Shown here one piece after another: positions 1 to 12,649 of a stretch of DNA of 64,000 nucleotides. The translations under genes were made by a program, and so were the position numbers. Position 1 is the first letter of the stretch. Each line of letters opens with the position of its first letter. Location of the stretch: the NCBI GenBank assembly GCA_030761205.1, contig JAULJL010000025.1, forward strand, positions 382,001-446,000. The letters run 5' to 3'. This stretch comes from Fremontodendron californicum (taxonomy: Eukaryota > Streptophyta > Magnoliopsida > Malvales > Malvaceae). The notes beneath the pieces were generated by a model. The model was not told the DNA's origin and did not search any database. It worked only from the letters and a program-made list of their open reading frames with translations.

Positions 1-1286
1 CCGAAGTTTCAGGTCGAGGTGTACAGTGAGATCATCTCAAGGATTGTGAGTAGACGATAACTATAGTTATTTGAAATTTCTTTAATTATAATTATATATT
101 TTTCTAGCATAATAATTATTTTACGTAATAAAGGTATATACGATATTTAATCATATGAATTGATTTGTTATTAAAGTATTTTTATTTCAAAAAATATTAT
201 ATCGAGTAAGTTGGTTGATTTATGAAATATGATTTTACATAGAATTTGACGTACATGGTTTTGGCTCCACCTGACTTAATGTATGAGATTATTTCCTTGA
301 CCGGAATACGGGAGCTGCGTGCTACGCCTTTGTGGCGGGAGCCACCTCTAGAGTCCCTATTCCGTGATATTAGACCGGAATACGGGAGCTGCGTGCTACG
401 CCTTTGTGGCGGGAGCCACCTCCAGAGTCCCCATTCCGTGATATTAGACTGGGGTATGGGAGCTGCGTGCTACGCCTTTGTGGTGGGAGCCACCTCCAGA
501 GTCCCTATCCCGTTATATTTGCCTTTTGGGGGCACATCATAGCGACGCATATGCCTTTGGGGCGTCCTATGGTGGTATTGGCCTTTGGGGCCGGCTACTA
601 GTATGCCTACATGGATATTGCCTGGTTATTTCATGGATGTATTATTATGCATGACAGTAAGTTAGAGCCCAATTATACGTAACTTGATTTACTTCACAGA
701 TTTAATACATTGATTTAATATTATAATATTGTTATACATTTGAAAAGCTTGCTACGTCTTTGAATTACTCATTATGATTTTATTATTATTTATTTGGAAA
801 ATGTCAATTATGCTTTACAGATTACCATTATGGTTTTCACACGCTTTAAAAGTTGTCTACTCACTAAGATATTCATATATCTCACCTTTTCATATTCTCA
901 TTTTCAGGTGACAGTTAGGTGTTGGGATTGCAACCTTCCTCTATTCTTTGCTTCAAATAGTATTTTGACGTGGTGGACATCATATTAAAAATTTATTGAA
1001 GTCTTGATCTTTTGATGTTTTTATCTAGTAAACCTTGCTGAGATAGGTTTACTTTTGGTTGTATTGTATATATTTGAAGATATGAGACAATAGATCAATA
1101 TGTTTTGATTTGAACATAAATTGATCATGGATAATTTTTGAATATGTATGGATATATGTGATAATAGTATAGAGGAATATTGCTGGTTGAGGATATGAAT
1201 TGAGTGTTATTTGCAGGAGGGTTATAGTTGAGATAGAAAGGAAACCCTGCCGGATTTTAGGTAGATTATCCGGACAGGGTGTTACA
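1..1286 (+). repeat. Tekay-like LTR, copy A (5' part outside window)
   Basis: This is the right-hand part of a long terminal repeat. It aligns with the full LTR at 50339-52788 and ends in TGTTACA, the inverted partner of the TGTAACA that starts the full LTRs. Three imperfect 74-bp tandem repeats rich in GGGAGC/GCTACGCC lie at about 301-520. A methionine primer binding site follows 3 bp later, so this is a 5' LTR. Short open frames over the 74-bp repeats recur in every LTR copy and are not taken as genes. Confidence 0.93.
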
Positions 1287-1289
1287 ATT

Positions 1290-1301
1290 TGGTATCAGAG
1301 C
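1290..1301 (+). other. Primer binding site, initiator tRNA-Met type (copy A)
   Basis: TGGTATCAGAGC lies 3 bp after the LTR end. It is complementary to the 3' end of plant initiator methionine tRNA, the usual primer of chromovirus and many Ty1/copia elements. Confidence 0.93.
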
Positions 1302-1380
1302 AAGGTTATAGGTCCTGTAGACTTAGAAACTGTTTGTTGAAGTATTAAAATATGGTCACTTGTGCGGGAAATCAGACACG

Positions 1381-2106
1381 ATGCCACCACGTAAAAGAGG
1401 AAGGCCTAGAATCAATCCCCTACCCCAAAATAGGGATAGGAATAGAAATGTGAATACTGATGAGCAAATTGGAGAACAAGCTTCAGCTGCTGGTTCATCT
1501 TCCGTTGCTGCACCCTCAGCAGCACCTCCAGCAGCTGATCTTAATTTAGCTGAGGCAATTACGGCCTTGGCACGAGTAATTTTCGCTTTGACTGCCCCTA
1601 CTGAAAAGGGGATAGTTGAATACTGTAAAGATCTGAAGAATATGGGTTGCAAGATTTTAATGGGGTCTTTGGAATCAGATTTAGCCTGGTCATGGCTACA
1701 AAAATTTGAGACTACTTCCATTACTCTTCAGATTCCCGAGCCTATGAGGTTACCATGTGCGGTGCAATTTTTGGAGGATCATGCACACACATGGTGGAAA
1801 ACTACAGTGCAAAGGTATGCTGGACGTCCTGCCATAACCTGGGCAGATTTTCGAAGAGAGTTTGAAGAAAAATACTATTCTCGGGCCTTGCGGGAAAAGA
1901 AATGGACTGAGTTTATGAATTTAAAACAGGGTGGTATGTCAGTAGCAGAGTACGAGCAAAAATTCAGTGAACTATCAGAATTTGCTCCATCGATAGTAGC
2001 CAACGATGCTGATAGATGCAAGAAATTCCAAGATGGGCTACATGTTAGTATTCGAGATAGGTTGACGACCCTGGATACAGATGACTTTAATAAATGGGTC
2101 AACATG
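1381..2106 (+). pseudogene. Truncated gag of Tekay-like copy A
   Basis: The frame starts at the ATG following GACACG and is open for about 240 codons. It encodes the basic N terminus (PPRKRGRPR), an Ala/Pro-rich linker and most of the capsid-like gag domain (LEDHAHTWWKTT, FEEKYYSRALREKKW, FMNLKQGGMSVAEYEQKF). At about 2106, within the codons after WVNM, it passes directly into AT-rich minisatellite. The zinc knuckles and all of pol are missing. Compared with copy B this gag lacks the 176-bp internal deletion and the internal TAG, so it is the better preserved N-terminal half. Role if intact: packaging of element RNA into virus-like particles. Confidence 0.9.
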
Positions 2107-3464
2107 ACAATTACATAGATATATTATTACAATTTTATATTACTACAATTACATTATATATTACAATTACATAGATGTATTAGTGTAATATATTATCTAT
2201 ATATATATATATGTAATTGTAATGTATCTATGTAATAAATATATATCTATGTAATATATCTATGCAATTATAATATTATCTATGTAATTGTAATATAATT
2301 ACATAGATATATTAAAACTACATAGATAATATATTACATAGATATATTACAATTACAATATATATTACATAGATATATATTACAATTACATAGATAGTAT
2401 TTTACATAGATATATTACAATTACATAAATATATTTACAATTACATAGATATCTAATTACATAGATATATTACATATATTACAATTACATAGATATATTA
2501 CAATTACATATATATGTTACAATTACATTAATATAGTACATTACTATTACATAAATATATTACAATTACATAGATATAGATATAGATAATTACAATTACA
2601 ATTACATGGATATATTTAATAGATATATTCGTGTAATTGTAATATATTTCTGTAATTGTAATATATCTATGTAATTGTAATATATCTATGTAATTGTAAT
2701 ATATTTAGGTAATTGTAATATATTTGTGTAATACATTGTAATATATCTATGTAATTGTAATATATCTATGTATCTGTAATATATCTATGTAATATCTATG
2801 TAGTTGTAATATATTTATGTAGTATATCTATGTAATTGTAATATATATATATATATATTACATAGATATATTACAATTACATAGATATATTACTATTACA
2901 TAGATATATTACAATTACATAGATATATTACATATATTACATAGATGTATTACAATTACATAAATATATTTATTACAATTAGATACATTACATAGATATA
3001 TTACAATTACAATTACTGTTATATATCTATGTAATTCTAATGTTTTAAGTAATTCTAATATCTCTATGTAATTGTAATATATTTTTGTAATTGTAATATA
3101 TCTATGTAATATATCTATGTAATTGTAATATATATATATATATATGTAATTGTAATATCTATGTAATTGTAATATATATATCTATGTAATTCTAATATAT
3201 CTAAGTAATTGTAATATATCTATGTTATTGTAATATATTTATGTAATTGTAATACATCTATGTAATTGTAATATATTTATGTAATTGTAATACATTTATG
3301 TAATTGTAATATATATATCTATGTAATTGTAATATATATATATATATATATATATCCAATATATCTATGTAATTCTAATATATCAATGTAATTGTAATAT
3401 ACCTATGTAAAACATAATTACATAGATATATTAGACTTGCCTAGATATATTTACATAGATATAT
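2107..3464. repeat. AT-rich 19-bp minisatellite, block 1
   Basis: Degenerate tandem copies of a 19-bp unit (TACAATTACATAGATATAT) occur in both orientations. Runs of one strand flip to the other, for example around 2830-2882, where the two orientations meet head to head over a TA run and form a local palindrome. The block begins exactly where the copy A gag is cut. Open frames in it are repeat translations, not genes. Confidence 0.93.
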
Positions 3465-3655
3465 TCCTCCTTCCTTTGGGCCTGGGCAGGCCAGCACTTC
3501 TCTTTTTCAGCCCAAGTCTGATTTTTTGAAGGGCCCAAAGAAGCCCTTTTCGGTTGCTTGGGTGAAATGACCGTTTTGCCCCCCGGATGCAAATAAATAT
3601 CAAACGGACTCCAAATTCAATTTTTCTTTTTTTAATACTTCCAAAATAATAAAAC
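3465..3655 (-). repeat. Fragment of Tat/Ogre-like LTR (family E), inverted
   Basis: About 190 bp match, in reverse complement, the interior of the family E LTR at about 59580-59765. Shared landmarks are a GGGCCTGGGC stretch, CCCCCCGGATGCAAAT and a T-rich tract. No LTR terminus is present, so this is an internal scrap. A second copy lies in the opposite orientation at 48788-48981. Confidence 0.85.
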
Positions 3656-5604
3656 ATAATATATCTATGTAAATATATTTACAATTACATAGATATATTA
3701 CTATTACATAGATAAATATATACATGTAATATATCTTTGTAATTACATTATCTAATGTTTTCAGTAATTCTAATATTTTCAGTAATATATCTAACACAGT
3801 ATTTGTAATATATTTACAATTACATAGATATATTACTATTACATAGATAAATATATACATGTAATATATCTTTGTAATTACATTATCCAATGTTTTCAGT
3901 AATTCTAATATATTCATGTAATATATAATGTTTTCAGTAATTCTAATATTTTAAGTAATATATTTAATACAGTAATTGTAACAATTACATAGATATATTA
4001 CTATTAAATAGATAAATATATACATGTAATATATCTTTGTCATTACATTATCTAATGTTTTCAGTAATTCTAATGTATTCATGTAATATCTAATGTTTTC
4101 AGTAATTCTAATATTTTCAGTAATATATCTAATACAGTAATTGTAATATTATCTATAAAATTATAATATATTTATGTAATTGTAATAAATCTATGTAATA
4201 GTAATATATCTATGTGATTGTAATATATTACAATTACATAGATATACTGAAACTACTTAGATACATTGGATATATATATATATATATATTACAATTACAT
4301 ATATATATATACTACAATTACATAGATATATTACAATTACATAGATATATTACATAGATACATTACAATTACATAGATATATTATACATAGATATATTAC
4401 ATAGATATTACAATTACATAGATATATTGGATATATTACAATTACATAGATACATTACAATTACATGGATATATAATAATTACATAGATATATTAGAATT
4501 ACATAGATACATAGATATTACATGTATATAATTACATAGATATATTACAATTACATAAATATATTACAATTACATAGATAATACAATTACATAGATATAT
4601 TACAATTACAAAGATATATTACAATTACATATATATATATAACAATTACATACATATATTACTATAACATAGATATATATTACAATTACATAAATAGAAT
4701 TATAATATATCTATGTAATTGTAATATTTCTATGTTATTGTAATTGTAATATATTTATGTAATTGTAATATATCTATGTAATTGTAATGTATTTATGTAA
4801 TTGTAATATATATAGTACTATTATCTATGTAATTGTAATATCTAATGTTTTCAGAAACAGTAATGTAATTTACATAGATATATTACAAATATATTACATT
4901 TACATAAATACAATTGCACAAATATATTACAATTACATAGATACAATTACTGAAATTATCTAATGTATACATGTTTTCAATAATTGTAATATATCTATGT
5001 AATTGTAATATATCTATGTAATTGTAATATATCTATTACTTGTAATATATTTATGTAATTATAATAATGTTAATTGTAATATATACACGTAATTGTAATA
5101 TATAACAATACATGTAATTACATATATATTACATAGATATATTATAATTACATAAGTATATTACAGTTACATAAAACATTAGACTTACATAGATATATTT
5201 ATATAATTGTAATTAATAGAATTGTAATATATTTACATAGATATTTTATAATTAATTAGAATTACATATCTATGTAATATATCTATGTTGTAATGTATAC
5301 ATAAATATATTACAATTACATAGATATATATATATAATTGTAATATCTATGTAATTGTAATGTATCTATGTAATTCTAATATAAATATGTAATTGTAATT
5401 TTAATATATTTATGTAATTGTAATATATATCTATGTAATTCTAATATATCTATGTAATTGTAATGTATCTATGTAATTAGATATCTATGTAATTGTAATT
5501 TATTTATATAATTGTAATTGTAATATGTTTATGTAATTGTAATGCATCTATGTAATTGTAATATATTACAATTACATAGATATATGTATAAATATCTATG
5601 TAAT
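3656..5604. repeat. AT-rich minisatellite, block 2
   Basis: The same 19-bp family. At about 3690-4140 it holds a longer-period variant marked by AATGTTTTCAGTAATTCTAA and ATATATCTAATACAG. Its reverse complement appears at 11040-11650 and 48300-48750. Confidence 0.9.
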
Positions 5605-5895
5605 AAAGGAATCAAATATCAAACTTGCTTGTTAATGGTGAAAGATATAATGCAAAATGTCATACTAGGCACACATTTTATATCTTTACTCAAACCTTAC
5701 AAAGTGACAAATCAAGAAATCAGCACTAGAATATTAAACACCAAAATAACATTTCCTTTTATAGAAAAACCAAAAGTTAAAAATCTTAATCTCTTAAAAT
5801 CTTTGTCTATTCATACAGGACAAATCAATAATTTAATTAATTATAAACAAAACAAATCTCTTTTCTCAAGGAAGAAATTCACTTCAAAATATTAG
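5605..5895 (+). pseudogene. Pararetrovirus-like protease-region fragment (left copy)
   Basis: About 95 codons are open from the minisatellite edge to TAG. They include ILGTHFISLLKPYKVTNQ and, further on, TFPFIEKPKVKNLNLLKSL. An ILGT-F segment followed by a short beta-rich stretch and then an FxF/EKP segment resembles the C-terminal half of aspartic proteases in plant pararetrovirus (Caulimoviridae) polyproteins. The catalytic D-S/T-G part is absent. The apparent ATG lies in repeat sequence, so there is no genuine start. A nearly identical copy is on the other strand near 46908-47200. Treated as a dead endogenous viral fragment; a Ty3-type origin is possible. Confidence 0.45.
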
Positions 5896-6085
5896 TGACC
5901 AACTAAAAACAAAATCTCAAACGAGGCTCAGTGATCAACAGAGATAAAATGGAAAAAATGAAAATAAAAGAAGAAAAGATAATTGTTGAAAAGACGATTT
6001 TATTGCTGGGATTCTTTTAAAGAGTTTTTTCAGAGAAATTCTTCCTTCAGATGAAAAACTTGCCTCTTACATTGATTTTAGAAGT

Positions 6086-6093
6086 CTTATATA
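6086..6093 (-). promoter_or_regulatory. 35S-like TATA box in pararetrovirus-like block (left copy)
   Basis: On the minus strand this reads TATATAAG inside CCTCTATATAAGACTTC, closely resembling the core promoter of caulimovirus full-length transcripts. An AATAAA lies roughly 90 nt downstream on the same strand, the arrangement expected of a pararetrovirus large intergenic region. No methionine primer binding site was seen beyond it. Confidence 0.45.
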
Positions 6094-6388
6094 GAGGCTG
6101 GCTCCATGATTTGCCTTAGCACTATTGTGCAGGGAATATATTCCCTGACTCTAGTCCTATTTGGATGCTTTAGCATCATTACAACTTTTGAATTTTCAAA
6201 TTGAAACTTTTAAGGGAATCTATTCCCTGTCTTTTGTCCTATTACAATTTGAATTACAGCTGAGACAGTATTTGTACATTTGTCCGCTGTGAATTTTGAA
6301 AATATTCTTGAAAATATTCCTGTTTTTTTTTCAGACTCTATTTTTTTTTTTTTTACACTTTGTCTTGTTTTTCCGACAATTTGTGTCA

Positions 6389-7028
6389 TCATTTCGTCTT
6401 TGATTTGCCTGTAATAACTTCATCATCTGCCAGGTTTATGGTCTTGTTAGAGGATATTGGGGATTTGTCTTCTTCTGAGTCAGAGTCCATCGAGCTGAGC
6501 ATTTCTGCCATCAGTTTCTTGTATTCTTTTTTGGTCTTGGCTTGTGCTAGGAGTGAACTAGCATTTGTTTTAGCCTGAAAAAATCTGGTTGTATCTTGAT
6601 CTGGTGCTGCAGATTTGCAAAATTGTGGATTTTGTTGAAGCATTCATTGAGAAATTGTGAGTTATATTTTTCTTCATTAAATTTGTCCCACCACTTGGTT
6701 TTGAACTTGCGGATAATCAATGGTACTCCCATCTGGTTATCTATTAGCTATGCATATTCCCAGGACGTAATCCATGAGATACATAATTTTGAGAAGAAGG
6801 GGATGGAGGGATGTAATTGTTTTTGATCTTCTTCTGGTTGGAATTTTGAAATGAATTGATCATAAAAAAGATCAAATTTATTTGGTAGTATTTCTCTGAA
6901 AAGTCCATACCAATTCCACCAGTGTTGAAACCAGTACGAAAATTTGTATTGGGCACCAAATTTAAATATATGAGCCATGAATGCCGAATGTGCTTGTTAT
7001 TGAACAGATTGAACCAAGTGCCCTTCAT
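6389..7028 (-). pseudogene. Pararetrovirus-like structural protein fragment (left copy)
   Basis: On the minus strand, successive overlapping frames read MKGTWFNLFNN, then a Trp-rich stretch (FQHWWNWYGLF), then VPLIIRKFKTKWW, and finally an acidic Ser-rich tail (SSMDSDSEEDKS, INLADDEVITGK). The coherent reading moves between frames, so there are at least two frameshifts. Trp-rich folds followed by an acidic tail recur in endogenous caulimovirid coat or polyprotein regions, but I cannot name the genus. The 35S-like TATA lies downstream on the same strand, as expected if this is the end of the viral coding region before the intergenic region. The homologue at 45782-46440 is on the plus strand. 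Confidence 0.45.
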
Positions 7029-7035
7029 TTGTTAT

Positions 7036-7225
7036 GTAACAATTACAATTACATAGATATATTACATAGATTCATTACAATTACATAGATATATTACATA
7101 AATATATTACAATTACATAGATATATTATAACTACAAAGATATATTATCTATGTAATTATATCTATGTAATTTTATGTAATATATCTATGTAATTGTAAT
7201 ATATCTATGTAATTATAATATTATC
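7036..7225. repeat. AT-rich minisatellite, block 3
   Basis: A short run of the 19-bp unit in both orientations, between the pararetrovirus-like block and the Tat/Ogre-like 3' fragment. Nothing else is seen. Confidence 0.88.
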
Positions 7226-7798
7226 AAACTCATTTCCTTAAGACGGGTCGAGCCTTGATTAGTCAGGGAACTCAATTTAAGGACAAAATCTTCAATTTTC
7301 TTCTCTGGCAAATCGAACTTGTTTCCTTAAGATGGGTCGAGCCTTGATTAGTCAGGAAACTCAATTTAAGGACAAAATCTTCTATTTTTTTCTCTTGCAA
7401 ATCGAACTCGTTTTCTTAAGACGGGTCGAACCTTGATTAGTCAGGGAACTCAATTTAAGGACAAAATCTTCTAGTTTCTTCTCTTGGAAATTGAACTCAT
7501 TTTCTTAAGACGGGTCGAGCCTTGTCTAGTCAAGGAACTCAATTTAAGGACAAAATCTTCTATTTACAGCTGTTTATCAGAAAAAAAAAACCATAAATAC
7601 AAATAAAAATGTAAATGTAAATGAAAAAATGAAAATGAAAAAAAGAAAAAAAAAAGAGAACAAGAAAAAAAAATGAAAACTCCCTTTCCTTTCCTTCACA
7701 TGAGATTTCACTAATCGAACAAAATTAGTGTTTATTTATCTTTGCCTGATTCTTGATTCTGAACAATAGCCAAAGTGAGGCAGTTGTAGACACCTAAT
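7226..7798 (+). mobile_element. 3' end fragment of a Tat/Ogre-like element
   Basis: Four tandem copies of an 89-bp unit start at 7226, 7315, 7404 and 7493, marked by GACGGGTCGAGCCTTGATTA and TTTAAGGACAAAATCTTC. A purine-rich tract of GAAAA runs follows (7575-7680), then AGTGAGGCAGT, then the first 14 bp of an LTR, TGTAGACACCTAAT at 7785. That start matches the family E LTR. Tandem repeats in the 3' untranslated region are common in Ogre-type elements. The LTR is lost after 14 bp, where minisatellite resumes. The inverted counterpart is at 44861-45440. Confidence 0.65.
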
Positions 7799-10700
7799 AT
7801 TGTGTAATGTAATATATTTGTAATATGTTTCAAGTTATTATCTATGTAATTCTAATGTTCTTATATAACAAGAAACAAATATAGATATATTAAAATTACA
7901 CAGATATATTACAATTACATAGATATATTGCATAGATATATTACATAGATACATAGATATATTGCATATATTACATAAAATTACATAGATATAATTACAT
8001 AGATAATATATCTTTGTAGTTGTAATATATCTATGTAATTGTAATATATTTATGTAATTGTAATATATCTATGTAATTGTAATATATCTATGTAATATAT
8101 CTATGTAATTGTAATGTATCTATGTAATATATCTATGTAATTGTAATGTATCTATGTAATATATCTATGTAATTGTAATATATCTATGTAACTGATATAT
8201 TATCTATGTAATTGTAATATATCTATGTAATATCTAATGTTTTCAATAATATATCTATATAATTGTAATATTTCTATGTAATTGTAATATATTTATGTAA
8301 ATGTAATAAATCTATGTAATTGTAATATATCTATGCAATTGTAAAATATCTATGTAATTGTAATATATCTATGTAATAGTAATATATTTAAGTAATTGTA
8401 ATTGTAATATATCTATATAAATGTAATATATCTATGTTACTGAAAACTTTAGATATATAATTGTATTATATCTATGTAATTGTAATATATCTAATGTGTA
8501 ATTATAATATATTATATTTATTTGTTAGAATTACCACTTAACATTACGTAAATTACATAAATATATTACATAGATATATTATAATTACAAAAATATATTT
8601 ATTACAGTTACACATTAGATATATTATAATTACAATTGATTAGATATATATTACAATTACATAAACATATTACAATTACATAGATACATTACAATTACAT
8701 AGATATATTACATAGATATTACAATTACATAGATATAATAAACATAGATATATTACAATTACATAGATATTAAAATGACATATATATATATTACAATTAC
8801 ATATATTACAATTACATAAATATATTACAATTAATATATTACATGGATATATTACAATTACATAGATATATTAAAATTACATAGATATATGAATATAATA
8901 GATATATTAATTGTAATCTATCTATGAAATACATCTATGTAATTGTAATATATCTATGTAATTATATACATGTAATATCTATCTAAACATTAGAATTACA
9001 TAGATATATTACATAGATATTACAATTACATAGATATATTACAATTACATAAATATATTTTTGTAATTATAATATATCTATATAATATATCTATGTAATT
9101 GTAATATATCTATATAAATGTAATATATCTATGTAATTGTAATATATTTAATAGTGTTAATGTAATATATATATATATATGTAATTGTAATTGTAATATA
9201 TCTATGTAATATATATTTATGTAATTGTAATATATCTATATAATATATATCATATGTAATATATTACAATTACATAGATATATAAGTGGTAATTACATGC
9301 ATACATGGATATTACAATTTACGTAATGTTAAGAGGAAATTACATGTATACATGTAATATCTAATGTTTTCAATAATATATTACATAGATAATATATTAC
9401 AATTACATACATATATTACAATTACATAAATATATTACAATTAAATAAATATATATTACAATTACATAGATATATTACAATTACATAGATATATTATACA
9501 TAGATATATTACAATTGATACATGTAATTACCACTTAACATTATAATTACATAGATACATTACAATTACATAGATATATTATAATTACATAGATATATTA
9601 CAATTACATAGATATACTAAAATTATATAGATGTATTACAATTACATAGATATATTACAACTATGCAATTATAATTACATAGTAATATTACAATTACATA
9701 GATATATTACATAGATAATATATTACATAGATATATTACAATTACATAAATATATTACAATTACATAAATATATTACAATTATATAGATATATTACAATT
9801 ACATATATATATTACAGTTACATAGATATATTACAATTACATAGATATATTACATAGATACATTACAATTACATAGATATATTACAATTACATAAATATA
9901 TTACAATTAATAATGTATCTATGTAATATTACATAGATATATTACATAAATATATTTATTACAGTTACGCATTAGATATATAACAATACACGACAATTAC
10001 ATAGATACACTATTAATTGTAATATATTTATGTAATTGTAATATATCTATGTAATTTTAATATATCTATGTAACTGTTATGTATCTATGTAATTTTAATA
10101 TATCTATGTAATTGTAATGTATCTATGTAATATATTAATTGTAATATTTTTATGTAATTGTAATATATATATATGTAATTGTAATATCTATGTTATTGTA
10201 ATATATCTATGTAATTGTTATATATCTATGTAATTGTAATATATCTATGTAATTGTAATATATTTATGTAATTGTAATATATTTATATAGTATATCTATG
10301 TAATATATCTATGTAATTATAATATATATATTAATAAATATATCTTTGTTATATTACAATGACATAATATATTTATTACAATTACATACATTACATAGAT
10401 ATATTACAATTACAATTACTGTAATATATCTATGTAAATGTAATATCTATGTAATATATCTATCTAATTGTAATTATAATATATAATTGTAATATATCCA
10501 ATGTATCTATGTAATATATCTATGTAATTGTCATATATCTATGTAATTGTAATGTATCTATGTAATTCTAATATATCAATGTAATTGTAATATATCAATG
10601 TAATTATAATATGTCTATGTAATTGTAATATTTATCTATGTAATTATAATATATATTTATGTAATTGAAATACATCTATGTAATTGTAATACATCTATGT

Positions 10701-12649
10701 AATTGTAATATCTATGTAATATATCTATGTAATTATTACAATTACATAAATATATTACATAGATATATATCCATAGATAAATATATTTAAGTCGTACAAT
10801 TATATTACATAGATATCTATGTAATTCAAATATATACATATATTTTTTACATAGATATATTACAACTACTTAGATATATTAGAATTACATAGATATATAT
10901 ATTACAATTACATATATATATATATTATAATTACATAGATATATTACGTATCTATATATCTATGTATTTATCTAATATACATAGATATATAAATAACATC
11001 GATATACTACAATTACATAAATATATATCTATGTAATTGTAATATTACAATTACTGTATTAGATATATTACTGAAAATATTAGAATTACTGAAAACATTA
11101 GATATTACATGAATACATAGAATTACTGAAAACATTAGATAATGTAATTACAAAGATATATTACATGTATATATTTATCCATGTAATAGTAATATATCTA
11201 TGTAATTGTAAATATATTACAATTACTGTATTAGATATATTACTGAAAATATTAGAATTACTGAAAACATTAGATAATGTAATTACAAAGATATATTACA
11301 TGTATATATTTATCTATGTAATAGTAATATATCTATGTAATTGTAAATATATTACAATTACTGTATTAGATATATTACTGAAAATATTAGAATTACTGAA
11401 AACATTAGATATTACATGAATACATTAGAGTTAATGAAAACATTAGATAATGTAATTACAAAGATATGTTACATGTATATATTTATCTATGTAATTTTAA
11501 TATATCTATGTAATTGTAAATATATTACAATTACTGTATTAGATATATTACTGAAAATAATACAATTACTGAAAATATTAGATATTACATGAATACATTA
11601 GAATTACTGAAAACATTAGATAACGTAAATACAAAGATATATTACATGTATATATTTATTACAATTACATAGAAATATTACTATTACAATTACATAGATA
11701 TATTACAATTACATAGATATACTACAGTTACATAGATATATCTATGTAATTGTAATATATTTGTGTAATTGTAATATATCTATGTAATTGCAATATAATG
11801 GTGTAATTTATTTATTATCTATGTAATTGTATTATATTTATGTAATTGTAACATATTTATGTAATTGTAATATATTATCTATGTCATTATAATATATCTA
11901 TGTAATTGTAATGTATTTATGTAATTATAATATATCAATGTAATTGTAGTACATTTATGTAATTGTAATATATATATCTATGTAACTGTAAATATATTTA
12001 TGTAATTGTAATATATCTATGTAATATATGTTTTTGAATTACATTGATATATTAGAATTACATAGATACATAGATATATTTATGTAATTGTAATATATTT
12101 ATGTAATTGTAATATATCTATGAAATATATCAATTACAATTACATAGATATAATATATCTATGAATCTATGCAATTGTATTTATGTATTACAATTATATC
12201 TATGTAATTGTAATATATATCCAATGTATCTATATAAATGTAATATATCTATGTAATTGTAATGTATTAGTTATTGTAATATATCTATATAATTGTAATA
12301 TATCTATGTAACTGTAATATATTTATGTAATATATATTACAATTGCATAGATACATAGATATATTATAATTACATAAATATATTACAATTACATATATAT
12401 ATATATATTACAATTACATAGATATACTATTACAATTATACAATTACACAAATATATATTACAATTACATAAATATATCTATATATATATATTGCAATTA
12501 CATAGATAATATATTACATAGATATATATTACAATTACATAGATATATTAGATATATTACAATTACATAGATATGTTACATAGATATTACAATTACATAG
12601 TTATGTTACATAGATAATATGTTACATAGATATTACAATTACATAGATA
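7799..12649. repeat. AT-rich minisatellite, block 4 (longest in left region)
   Basis: About 4.85 kb of the 19-bp family with repeated strand flips. At 11040-11650 a higher-order variant repeats the landmark CTGTATTAGATATATTACTG at about 11054, 11226, 11361 and 11534 (spacings near 172, 135 and 173 bp). The segment 11699-12620 is duplicated in direct orientation at about 40490-41470. The block ends where the copy B LTR starts without its first 49 or so bases. Confidence 0.92.

Noticed and set aside
246..601. Open frames of 98 and 65 codons in the Tekay-like LTR, recurring at about 14004, 20568, 37088 and 51902
   Set aside because: They are translations of the 74-bp tandem repeats in the LTR, overlap each other in different frames and show no protein-like conservation.
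1290..1301. tRNA-like sequence at primer sites
   Set aside because: Only 12-18 bases complementary to tRNA 3' ends are present at each site; no cloverleaf surrounds any of them.
10657..11419. Open frames rich in Ile, Tyr, Cys and Asn in the minisatellite
   Set aside because: Low-complexity translations of the 19-bp unit in whichever frame lacks stops; no start context and not kept between array copies.
2107..12649. Short regular repeats that could suggest a CRISPR array
   Set aside because: Units are directly adjacent and degenerate, without unique spacers, and the genome is a plant's.
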